Part shown: positions 1-5,613 of the stretch, piece by piece | Layout: each line of letters begins with the position of its first letter | Numbering within the stretch: the stretch's first letter is position 1 | Origin: an uncultured Coriobacteriales bacterium | GTDB taxonomy: Bacteria > Actinomycetota > Coriobacteriia > Coriobacteriales > UMGS124 | NCBI GenBank assembly: GCA_934662525.1 | Contig: CAKUKJ010000088.1 | Location: forward strand, 1 to 7,990 | Length of the DNA stretch: 7,990 nucleotides | Reading direction: 5' to 3' | The notes under the pieces: generated by a model | What the model saw: the letters and a program-made list of their open reading frames with translations, nothing else | Told to the model about the DNA's origin: nothing | Databases searched by the model: none | Position numbers and translations under genes: made by a program

Positions 1-64
1 AGGCGATCATGGAGGCATCGAGCAAGTCAACCTTATCGATTGGCTGCTGAGAGACCCCGCGTAG
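1..64 (+). CDS. C-terminal end of an unidentified gene entering from the left
   Basis: Reading from base 2, the frame gives 20 codons ending in a TAG stop at 62-64. The peptide is GDHGGIEQVNLIDWLLRDPA, which has the look of a genuine amphipathic protein C-terminus (IEQVNLIDWLL). The start lies outside the window, so no domain can be named. The stop codon falls inside a repeat (46-102) that recurs around 4471-4586. This raises the possibility that the fragment is the tail of a repeated or mobile gene rather than an ordinary neighbour. It is too short to exclude a chance open frame. Confidence 0.35.
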   Translation, partial: GDHGGIEQVNLIDWLLRDPA

Positions 65-102
65 CAGATGTTAAGCCAAGCGGCTTGTGGGGACAGGCGT
101 CG
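46..102 (+). repeat. Dispersed repeat element, copy 1
   Basis: CGTAGCAGAT (60-69) is followed after 18 bases by TGGGGACA (88-95) and then CG.CG. The same two blocks with exactly the same spacing occur at 4544-4586. The 24 bases at 46-69 match 4471-4494 at 19 positions. Copy 1 overlaps the stop codon of the left-hand gene and lies upstream of the flavoprotein leader. It could be a remnant of a mobile-element end or a shared regulatory element. The sequence alone does not decide which. Confidence 0.45.
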
Positions 103-137
103 AATGTGACGGGCCTGGACGCAAAACACCAGCTTAT

Positions 138-217
138 ACATGTCAAACCAATGTTTATGTGGCTTGCCTACATGAAACGTGTGGGATGTGGTGGGAAGGA
201 GAAATGCCACATCAAAC
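138..217 (+). promoter_or_regulatory. Cluster of ACAT(n)AAAC motifs, candidate operator region
   Basis: Four variants of one short motif lie within 80 bases: ACATGTCAAAC at 138-148, GTTTATGT (the reverse complement of ACATAAAC) at 153-160, ACATGAAAC at 170-178 and ACATCAAAC at 209-217. The second and third form an imperfect dyad with a 9-base gap. TATACA at 135-140 resembles a -10 box but no good -35 box precedes it. Placement 90-170 bases before the flavoprotein start suits a binding site for a regulator, possibly the neighbouring LuxR protein. That link is inference. Confidence 0.3.
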
Positions 218-307
218 AGGCATGGCGCGCGGCGTGTCGGCACCCGTACAGTGCGAGTCAGCAGCGGGTGCCAAGGGGTCCCGCCCGACACGAGCATGGA
301 GGTATGT
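164..307 (+). promoter_or_regulatory. Leader region of the first flavoprotein gene, related to the 6387-6577 leader
   Basis: Short blocks occur here in the same order as before the second flavoprotein: TTGCCT (164-169), AACG (176-179), ATGTGG plus GGGA (186-196), CCAAGGGG (271-278), CGCCCGA (282-288) and GGAGGTA (298-304, including the ribosome-binding site). A weak stem pairs GCGGG (264-268) with CCCGC (280-284) around an imperfect interior. The equivalent place in the second leader also holds a hairpin. The transcription start is not evident. Confidence 0.35.
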
Positions 308-2389
308 ATGTCCCAGCGTTCCTGCCAGATCAACCGCCGTTCCTTCATCGCCGGCGCCGCCCTTGCCGGAACCGCCGCAGCTGTTGCCGCAACGGCCGCG
401 CCTGCGTTTGCCGATGAGGCTGCCTCTGAAGTTGCGGCTGTCACGCCCTCTTTCATGGTTGCCCCCGAGGCAATCGCCGACGACCAGATTTCTCAGACCG
501 TCGAGGCCGACGTTGTCGTCGTGGGTGCCGGCACGGCGGGTTTGTGCTGCGCGCTCTCTGCCGCCGAGGGCGGGCTCAAGGTCGTCGTCTTCGCCCAGAG
601 CCCCAACGTCGTGGCGCGCGGTGGCTCCAACGCGGTCGTCTACTCCACTCTCATGAACGAGTACGGCCTGCCCAAGATGACCCCTCGTTTCATCCTTGAG
701 CAGATGGCCCAGGCTTCGTTCAACATCGATGTGGACAAGTGGCACAAGTGGTACAACAACTCCGAAGAGTCCGTGAACTGGCTTATCGACCGCAGCTTGT
801 CGGTCGAGGGCATGCGCGTCTCCATCGAGCAGAGCAATGTTTGGCCCGAGGATATGGAGACCTATCCCCTGTGGGGCGCCGAGCAGTCGCACTGCTGGAA
901 CAACGATGACTTTCCCGTGGTGGCCGACGGTCAGCCTTCTCTTGTCTTTGCGCTGCGCCAGCTGTGCGAGGATCAGGGTGTCGAGTTCTACTTCAACACC
1001 CATGCCGAGCAGCTTGTGCGGGGAGGTGTGCCCAACGGCACCGACGGTGCGGTGGATGCCGTCATCGGCAGCGACGCCGACGGCAACTACATCAAGTTTG
1101 TGGGCTCGAAGGGCGTCGTCCTTGCAACCGGCGACTTCTCGGGCAACCGCGAGATGATGGAGAAGTACGCGCCTGAGGCTGTGGATTGGGTCACGAACTG
1201 GGACGAGGCCCAGACGCCTGACACCCTCGGCAAGGTGTACGGCGGCCTGTACAAGGGCCGCGGCCAGCAGATGGGCCTGTGGGTGGGCGCCGCTTGGCAG
1301 AAGACCGTGCCCAACGCCGCCATGTGCGCCACGTTCGCGGCCCCCTGTTACCAGCCCTGGAACGCGCCCGACACCATCATGGTCGACGACTCGGGCCGTC
1401 GCTTCTGCTGCGAGGACATGGGCGTGGGGCACCTGCCGTATGTCATCAAGCATGTGGGCCCTGTGAACGCCATCTTCGACGTCGAGTACCCTTCGCACCA
1501 TATTCCCTGGCACAACTGGAAGAACGTCTACACCGAGGGCGACATGACGGCCGAGGAGGTCCTAGCGTCCTGGGACGCCAAGGTCGCTTCCGGCGCCATG
1601 TTCAAGGCCGACACGCTCGAGGAGCTTGCCGAGCAGATGGGCGTGGACTACGAGGGGATGCAGGCAAGCATCGACCGCTACAACGAGCTTTGCGACGCAG
1701 GCGAGGACCTCGACTTCCACAAGCGCACCGAGCTGCTCGTGCCCATCCGCACCGCGCCGTTCTACGGTTACCGCAAGGACGCCCCCAAGTTCCTCACGGT
1801 GTTGGGCGGCCTGCGCACGAACATCGACATGCAGGTGTGCGATACCGACGACCAGCCCATCGAGGGCCTGTACAACGTTGGCACCATGGTGGGCGACGCC
1901 TTTGCCAACAGCTACAACTTCCTGGTTGAAGGCCACAACCTGGGAATGAACTGCATCACGTTCGGCTACCTCACCGGAAAACTGCTCGCCGGCGGCCACC
2001 ACGGCATCGAGACCGACCCCGATTATACGGCCCCGGCGCTGCTCGGCATTCAGCGCCATGAAAAGGATCTGGCTGACTCGCAGGCCCAGGCTGCCGCGCT
2101 CGACGGCGCCACGTTCAAGGACGGCGCGTACACGGGCACGGGTTACGGCATCGTGGGCGAGATCAATGTGACCGTCGAGGTGAAGGACGGCAAGATTTCC
2201 GTGACCGACATCTCGCCGAACAACGAGACCCCTGGGTTCGGCGGATTCGAGGCAATCAACGACGGCACGTTCGCCGATCAGGTCGCCGCTGCCCAGAGCG
2301 CCGACATCGACGGCGTCGCTGGGGCGACTGCCACCTCGACCGGTATCAAGAACGCCGTCCGCCGCGCTCTCCAGCAGGCGGCCGAGTAA
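308..2389 (+). CDS. Tat-exported FAD-dependent reductase with C-terminal FMN-binding domain
   Basis: A 693-residue flavoprotein of the fumarate reductase / flavocytochrome c family. The chosen ATG has GGAGG five bases upstream; the open frame extends further but without a better start. Residues 1-35 are a Tat signal (RRSFIAG at 10-16, hydrophobic stretch, AFA before a likely cut at 35/36). The FAD-binding dinucleotide motif GAGTAG is at 73-78 and GVVLATGDFSGN at 269-280. The last ~95 residues are an FMN_bind domain with AGATATS at 671-677, the type of site where ApbE attaches FMN covalently, probably at Thr674. In this family such proteins accept membrane-derived electrons outside the cytoplasm and reduce a C=C bond of an organic acceptor. 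Where fumarate reductase has its catalytic Arg and His, I see RRFCCEDMGVGHLP (364-377), FLTVLGG (495-501) and FANSYNFLVEGHN (532-544), so those residues appear replaced and the substrate is probably different. A terminator follows, then a LuxR regulator. Confidence 0.93.
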   Translation: MSQRSCQINRRSFIAGAALAGTAAAVAATAAPAFADEAASEVAAVTPSFMVAPEAIADDQISQTVEADVVVVGAGTAGLCCALSAAEGGLKVVVFAQSPNVVARGGSNAVVYSTLMNEYGLPKMTPRFILEQMAQASFNIDVDKWHKWYNNSEESVNWLIDRSLSVEGMRVSIEQSNVWPEDMETYPLWGAEQSHCWNNDDFPVVADGQPSLVFALRQLCEDQGVEFYFNTHAEQLVRGGVPNGTDGAVDAVIGSDADGNYIKFVGSKGVVLATGDFSGNREMMEKYAPEAVDWVTNWDEAQTPDTLGKVYGGLYKGRGQQMGLWVGAAWQKTVPNAAMCATFAAPCYQPWNAPDTIMVDDSGRRFCCEDMGVGHLPYVIKHVGPVNAIFDVEYPSHHIPWHNWKNVYTEGDMTAEEVLASWDAKVASGAMFKADTLEELAEQMGVDYEGMQASIDRYNELCDAGEDLDFHKRTELLVPIRTAPFYGYRKDAPKFLTVLGGLRTNIDMQVCDTDDQPIEGLYNVGTMVGDAFANSYNFLVEGHNLGMNCITFGYLTGKLLAGGHHGIETDPDYTAPALLGIQRHEKDLADSQAQAAALDGATFKDGAYTGTGYGIVGEINVTVEVKDGKISVTDISPNNETPGFGGFEAINDGTFADQVAAAQSADIDGVAGATATSTGIKNAVRRALQQAAE

Positions 2390-2420
2390 AGAGGCCCCGA
2401 AACCTCGTTTGCTGCGTTTG

Positions 2421-2447
2421 GGGCGTCCGTCATGCGGGCGCCCTTTT
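2421..2447 (+). terminator. Intrinsic terminator after the first flavoprotein
   Basis: A nine-pair stem (GGGCGTCCG at 2421-2429 with CGGGCGCCC at 2435-2443, one G-U pair) closes a five-base loop and is followed directly by TTTT. It lies 32 bases after the stop codon. It implies that the regulator downstream is transcribed mainly from its own promoter. Confidence 0.8.
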
Positions 2448-2473
2448 CTGTATGGGGGATATGCGGGGGACGG

Positions 2474-2482
2474 TGCTAGACT
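2474..2482 (+). promoter_or_regulatory. Possible extended -10 box for the LuxR-type gene
   Basis: TGCTAGACT resembles an extended -10 element (TGnTAnnnT) and lies about 43 bases before the regulator start, after the terminator. No convincing -35 hexamer is visible at the usual distance, so this is tentative. Confidence 0.2.
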
Positions 2483-2524
2483 GGCGGGCGTTGAAACCGG
2501 GATTCGGTGGCGTTGGAGGCGTGT

Positions 2525-4144
2525 ATGGCGAGCAGGCACGGGAACAACGAGGGGGCGCTTGCCATGGCGCTGCCTGCCATTTTGGGATACGGGCTCGACA
2601 TCGCGCTCGTGTCGCTTGCCGGTTGGCCGGGCTCTTCGGCGGCGTTCTCCGCAGGCGTGCTGTCAAGTGCTGCCGGGTCGCTTTTCATGCAGGTGAAGAG
2701 CGCGTCTTTCTGCCTGTCGTTCTTCGCGTGGTTTGCGTTCGCCATGCGCTCAGGAGCAGGAATGCAGGGTCTGCTCGATAGGCGCTGGGCATGCTGGGTG
2801 TTCTCGGCGCTTTTCATGTTCGGCGGGCTTGGCAGCCTTGCGGCGGTGCCCCAGGGGATGGTGGGCGCGGTCGAGGCCGTGTGCGGCCTGCTCATGGGTG
2901 TTGCCCTGGCGGGCAACTTCACCCTGTGGGTGGGTCTGTTCAGCGCCTTTGAGACGCCGATGGATGCACGTGTCGTCGTTGGCGGCACGGTGGTCGGCGG
3001 CTTGGTCTACTTCATGACCGCCTGGCTACCGACTTCGGCGGTGTGCCTTGTCTCGCTTCTTGCAATTGCACCTGGTACAAGTTTGCTGCTCATGCTGTGC
3101 GTGCGCCGCCTGGCAGGGCAGGGGAGAGCGTGCGAGGCCCCGGCGGCGGTGATGGAACGGTGCGGTTCGGCGGACAGGCCGCGGGACTCGCTTGGGTCCC
3201 GTCAGGCTGCGCCCACAAAATCGATCGTGCAGTTTGATGGGGTGGTTGAGTATCCCGCTGCGCCATGCGACAAGAGGGCGTCTCTCAAGAAGGGCATCCT
3301 GTCTTTGCTCACGCCGCATCTGGCAATCGGCGCCATCGGTGCGGCCATGCAGATGACGCGCCTGCTGCTCGTGGGGCTTGGATCGTCGGAGCTGGTGTTT
3401 GGCAATGTCAACAACCTCGGCCTCATCGCGAGCGGTGTCATAGCGCTTGTCTTGTTTGAACGAAGCGGGTACCACATCGAGATGGACGTCTTCGCCCGGG
3501 TGGGCGCGCCTCTTATCGCTGCGGCGGCCCTGTTGCTCCCCGTTTTAGGCGAGCTGTATGGCTATGTGTTGGCGTTTGTGCTCTATGCCATCTTCTCATG
3601 GGCCTCCATCGTGGGAATTCTGGCATGCAATCAGGTGGCCAAGCACTATCGGATTCCGCCGATGGCGCTCTATTCGCTCATGTTCGGCATCATCTACACA
3701 ATGCGGTACTGTCCTTCCCTGCTTGCGGGCACGTCCTTGTCTTTCTCTACGTCTGGGCTTGTGCAGACGCTTGTATGCACGCTTGCGTGCGTGGCCATGA
3801 TGTTTTGCGTATACGTTGTGTCCGACCGCTACCGGGAGAGGCAGACGGCCGCACAGGTGTTTTCTTGGGAATCGCAACTGGAGCGGCCTGCCGCGTCTCA
3901 GCCCGAGACGTCTGAGGAGGTTCTGGGACGGCTTGCGCAGCGGTTTGCGCTCACAGACAGGGAGCGCGAGGTCTTTTCGTTCCTCGCCAAGGGTCGCAGC
4001 GTGCCAGTCATCGCCGAGCAGCTCGGTGTTTCGCAGAACACCGTGCGCTTTCATTGCAAGAACATCTACGAGAAATGCGGCGTCCATTCAAAACAAGAGC
4101 TCTTGTCGCTCATGGAGGAGAGAGTCGAGAGACGGCAGGGGTGA
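2525..4144 (+). CDS. LuxR-family regulator with N-terminal multi-pass membrane domain
   Basis: A 539-residue protein. The ATG at 2525 has GGAGG five bases upstream; an in-frame GTG at 2507 would add six residues but lacks that spacing. Residues ~10-193 and ~260-440 are strongly hydrophobic and give roughly twelve membrane segments in two halves, split by a polar linker (~194-258), a layout like a transporter fold. The C-terminus (475-530) is a typical LuxR/GerE helix-turn-helix: LTDREREVFSFLAKGRS, then IAEQLGVSQNTVRFHCKNIYEKCGV and a final KQELLSL helix. Membrane-anchored LuxR proteins of this shape are abundant in Eggerthellaceae, often beside reductases or dehydroxylases. They are thought to act as one-component sensors that activate the neighbour when its substrate is present. 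There is no receiver domain or phosphorylation site. The likely target is the flavoprotein at 308-2389; this is inferred from position. Confidence 0.9.
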   Translation: MASRHGNNEGALAMALPAILGYGLDIALVSLAGWPGSSAAFSAGVLSSAAGSLFMQVKSASFCLSFFAWFAFAMRSGAGMQGLLDRRWACWVFSALFMFGGLGSLAAVPQGMVGAVEAVCGLLMGVALAGNFTLWVGLFSAFETPMDARVVVGGTVVGGLVYFMTAWLPTSAVCLVSLLAIAPGTSLLLMLCVRRLAGQGRACEAPAAVMERCGSADRPRDSLGSRQAAPTKSIVQFDGVVEYPAAPCDKRASLKKGILSLLTPHLAIGAIGAAMQMTRLLLVGLGSSELVFGNVNNLGLIASGVIALVLFERSGYHIEMDVFARVGAPLIAAAALLLPVLGELYGYVLAFVLYAIFSWASIVGILACNQVAKHYRIPPMALYSLMFGIIYTMRYCPSLLAGTSLSFSTSGLVQTLVCTLACVAMMFCVYVVSDRYRERQTAAQVFSWESQLERPAASQPETSEEVLGRLAQRFALTDREREVFSFLAKGRSVPVIAEQLGVSQNTVRFHCKNIYEKCGVHSKQELLSLMEERVERRQG

Positions 4145-4165
4145 GGGTTCCATGGCTGTGCGTAT

Positions 4166-4261
4166 TTACCTTGCGTGTCCGCGAACCCAATCGCAGATGA
4201 TGCCGGCGATGTGGTAGCCGCCCTTCGAGGTGACGACCGCCTGTTCACGAATCTCGCCCAT
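4166..4261 (-). CDS. Possible 31-residue protein or gene remnant (downstream of a pair)
   Basis: The ATG at 4261 is preceded by GAGAGGT at ribosome-binding distance. The peptide begins MGEIREQAVVTSKGGYHIAG and ends in IICDWVRGHAR. Its codons favour G or C in the third position, as in the neighbouring genes, which is why I list it. The frame stays open further upstream. It converges on the LuxR gene, ending 21 bases from its stop. I do not recognise the family. It may be a true small protein, or the surviving C-terminus of a broken gene together with the reading frame at 4287-4376. Confidence 0.35.
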   Translation of the reverse strand: MGEIREQAVVTSKGGYHIAGIICDWVRGHAR

Positions 4262-4286
4262 GCCTGACCTCTCGCCCTGGACGGCA

Positions 4287-4376
4287 TCACGCCGCCTTCC
4301 CGTTGATGTGCAAAGCATATGCCCATCCATGCATGATGCGTGTTGGGGTGTTGCCAAATCGGCGCAGGGGAATCAT
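4287..4376 (-). CDS. Possible 29-residue protein or gene remnant (upstream of a pair)
   Basis: The frame runs from ATG at 4376 to TGA at 4287-4289 and encodes a basic peptide containing RIMHGWAYALHINGKAA at its end. Its stop lies 25 bases before the start of the second small frame, so the two could be a tiny operon or pieces of one decayed gene separated by a frame change. There is no clear ribosome-binding site. TTATAT (minus strand, 4396-4401) could be a -10 box. The product is not recognised. Confidence 0.25.
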   Translation of the reverse strand: MIPLRRFGNTPTRIMHGWAYALHINGKAA

Positions 4377-4470
4377 GGCTAGGTGCTGGTGTCGGATATA
4401 AGGCATTCATGAGGAAGATTTCGTCTATCTACCCTGCCAAAAGCCAGTCGGGCTGACGGTTGTGGGGGGC

Positions 4471-4494
4471 GCTGGGGAACCCTGCATAGCAGAT
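4471..4494 (+). repeat. Dispersed repeat element, partial copy 2
   Basis: This stretch matches 46-69 at 19 of 24 positions, including CCC, GC and TAGCAGAT. The TAG sits in the same place as the stop codon of the left-edge gene, and the preceding codons read ALGNPA against LLRDPA there. A stop lies ten codons upstream in that frame. This is what one would expect of a decayed copy of the same gene end, although chance is not excluded. Confidence 0.35.
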
Positions 4495-4543
4495 ACCATC
4501 GACTTCGTACATGACCAGCTTCTTGCATCCGCTTGATTTATAA

Positions 4544-4586
4544 CGTAGCAGATTGTAAAGCCTGGAAGACATGGGGACAAACGCCG
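4544..4586 (+). repeat. Dispersed repeat element, copy 3
   Basis: CGTAGCAGAT (4544-4553), an 18-base spacer, TGGGGACA (4572-4579) and CG.CG reproduce the arrangement at 60-102 with identical spacing. An AAGCC shared inside the spacer is shifted by one base. It lies about 80 bases before the small gene at 4665, as copy 1 lies before the flavoprotein leader. It could therefore be part of a promoter region or a mobile-element scar. Confidence 0.45.
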
Positions 4587-4602
4587 TGAAACTCCTCACC
4601 GT

Positions 4603-4631
4603 TTCTTATCTGACTTCTCCTGCATTATCAT
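4603..4631 (+). promoter_or_regulatory. Candidate promoter for the small gene at 4665
   Basis: TATCAT at 4626-4631 matches the -10 consensus at five of six positions. TTCTTA at 4603-4608, 17 bases earlier, is only a weak -35 box. The -10 box overlaps the left arm of the palindrome at 4627-4652, a layout suited to repression by a protein bound there. Confidence 0.35.
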
Positions 4632-4652
4632 GTGCGCGATGCCGCACATGAT
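4627..4652 (+). promoter_or_regulatory. Perfect 10-base inverted repeat, candidate operator
   Basis: ATCATGTGCG (4627-4636) and CGCACATGAT (4643-4652) are exact reverse complements around a six-base centre. The element ends two bases before the GGGAGG ribosome-binding site of the next gene and overlaps its likely -10 box. An operator is more likely than an RNA hairpin, because transcription would start inside the element. Confidence 0.55.
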
Positions 4653-4664
4653 TCGGGAGGTCTG

Positions 4665-4955
4665 ATGGACGCCGTCTTTTCGGGCGCGGAGTTGAGAGAT
4701 GGGCAGGTCGAGGTGAAGAAGGCTGTGCACGAGAGTCTTGGGCGCATTGCTGAAAACGATGGCAGGGCATCGGCTTCCTGTCCTGACGAAGTCTCTCGAA
4801 GGCGAGCTGATGATGCGGTGGACGGGGCCCCATACTGTGCGAGCGTTGAGGAGGCCATTGCGCGCGGCAGGGTTGCTTACATGAGCGGTGACTATGTCGA
4901 GGGGATTGATGCGGCATTTGCGGAGGCTATCCCCCGGAGACTGTCTCGCGGTTAG
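4665..4955 (+). CDS. Small acidic protein of unknown function
   Basis: A 96-residue protein. The ATG at 4665 is preferred because GGGAGG lies four bases upstream; an in-frame ATG at 4632 falls inside the palindrome and has no such site. The protein is soluble, with no signal or membrane segment. Its middle is polar and probably flexible (about residues 35-60), and its C-terminal third, SVEEAIARGRVAYMSGDYVE and onward, should form helices. I do not recognise a family. The size, the helical end and a palindrome over the promoter recall antitoxins that repress themselves, but no toxin gene follows and this is speculation. Frame and codon use support a real gene. Confidence 0.6.
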   Translation: MDAVFSGAELRDGQVEVKKAVHESLGRIAENDGRASASCPDEVSRRRADDAVDGAPYCASVEEAIARGRVAYMSGDYVEGIDAAFAEAIPRRLSRG

Positions 4956-5005
4956 GGTGTTTTGCGGCTTTGGTTGGCTCGCGTGGCACATTCTGCAGCG
5001 CACGG

Positions 5006-5028
5006 CCTTGCACCCATGTGTTGCAAGG
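5006..5028 (+). terminator. Hairpin after the small gene, weak terminator candidate
   Basis: CCTTGCA (5006-5012) pairs exactly with TGCAAGG (5022-5028) across a nine-base loop, about 50 bases after the stop at 4955. No T-run follows (TGATTTC), so its role as a terminator is uncertain. Confidence 0.3.
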
Positions 5029-5074
5029 TGATTTCTGCGGCTTGCGCGGTCGTTTTCGGTTGCGTTGCTTGATG

Positions 5075-5111
5075 GGGCGGGCCTGCGGGGATAGACCCTG
5101 CGAGCCCGCCC
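5075..5111 (+). terminator. Strong GC-rich hairpin before the desulfoferrodoxin gene
   Basis: GGGCGGGC (5075-5082) pairs perfectly with GCCCGCCC (5104-5111). One C-A mismatch follows, then seven more pairs including two G-U, closing the loop ATAGA. The tail TCTCCTT is only modestly T-rich. It may end transcription from the small gene, or be a structured 5' leader of desulfoferrodoxin, whose start is 70 bases downstream. Confidence 0.5.
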
Positions 5112-5180
5112 TCTCCTTGCTGCTTGCGAGGCGGCCGGTCGGGGACGGGTCTGGGTGAATCGAGCGGAAGGAGCCTTGTC

Positions 5181-5552
5181 ATGGACGCGAAGTTCTATCG
5201 CTGCAACCACTGCGGCAACCTGGTGATGATGGTGCGCGACTCAGGGGTGAAGCCCGCGTGCTGCGGTGACGAGATGGAGCTGCTTGTGGCAGGGTCTGTG
5301 GACGCCTCCCCCGAGAAGCACGTGCCCGTGGTGCGCACGGCGCCCGATGCCGTGCGTGTGGAGGTGGGCGCGTTTGCGCACCCCATGGTCGAGGAGCACT
5401 ACATCGAGTGGATCGCCCTTGTGGTTCCCGGGCATTGTGACATTCGCTATCTCGAACCAGGCGCGGGCCCCGTCGCCGTTTTCCCTCCTGTTGAGCACGG
5501 GGCGGTATATGCCTACTGCAACCTGCACGGGCTGTGGGAGAGGCGATTCTGA
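5181..5552 (+). CDS. dfx: Desulfoferrodoxin (2Fe superoxide reductase)
   Basis: A 123-residue cytoplasmic enzyme that reduces superoxide to hydrogen peroxide without making oxygen, using electrons usually supplied by rubredoxin; a standard defence of anaerobes. Residues 1-36 are the desulforedoxin-like domain, with Cys8, Cys11, Cys27 and Cys28 (CNHC and CC) for the Fe(SCys)4 centre. The rest is the superoxide reductase domain: EKHVP at 45-49 with the catalytic Glu45-Lys46 pair and ligand His47, His67 and His73 in HPMVEEHYIEWI (67-78), and Cys113 and His116 in CNLHGLW (113-119). All ligands of both iron sites are present and the length is normal for the family. The ATG at 5181 has GGAAGGAG eight bases upstream; the frame extends to 5124 without a comparable site. 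It is transcribed alone, with a hairpin on each side. Confidence 0.96.
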   Translation: MDAKFYRCNHCGNLVMMVRDSGVKPACCGDEMELLVAGSVDASPEKHVPVVRTAPDAVRVEVGAFAHPMVEEHYIEWIALVVPGHCDIRYLEPGAGPVAVFPPVEHGAVYAYCNLHGLWERRF

Positions 5553-5559
5553 GCGGGCA

Positions 5560-5598
5560 ATCGGGTGCGCGGGCGTTGCGGCCGCTTGCGCACCCGAT
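5560..5598. terminator. Bidirectional terminator hairpin between convergent genes
   Basis: ATCGGGTGCGC (5560-5570) and GCGCACCCGAT (5588-5598) form eleven perfect pairs, extended inward by two G-U and three GC pairs to a seven-base loop. It starts eight bases after the desulfoferrodoxin stop and ends 16 bases from the XRE gene stop, so it can serve both strands. Neither flank has a long T-run. Confidence 0.65.
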
Positions 5599-5613
5599 CG
5601 CCGTTGTTCGGCA

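Noticed and set aside
179..307. Longer start for the first flavoprotein
   Set aside because: It would put 43 unrelated residues ahead of a well-formed Tat signal. The ATG at 308 has a ribosome-binding site at proper distance.
212..1513. 433-residue open frame on the minus strand opposite the first flavoprotein
   Set aside because: It mirrors the high-GC codon pattern of the real gene, reads as His/Val/Gly-rich low-complexity sequence and has no family motif or ribosome-binding site.
1562..2539. 325-residue open frame on the minus strand
   Set aside because: Shadow of the flavoprotein gene on the other strand. It also runs through the clear terminator and has no recognisable domain.
4145..4188. 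GGGTTC (4145-4150) and GAACCC (4183-4188) as a terminator for the LuxR gene
   Set aside because: Six pairs across a 32-base loop with no T-run is too weak to call.
4152..4217. 21-residue plus-strand frame just after the LuxR gene
   Set aside because: It is antisense to the better-supported minus-strand frame and has only a weak ribosome-binding site.
4596..5210. 204-residue minus-strand frame opposite the small gene
   Set aside because: It is Arg/Pro/Ser-rich with no motif, spans two hairpins and the desulfoferrodoxin start, and is a typical high-GC artefact.
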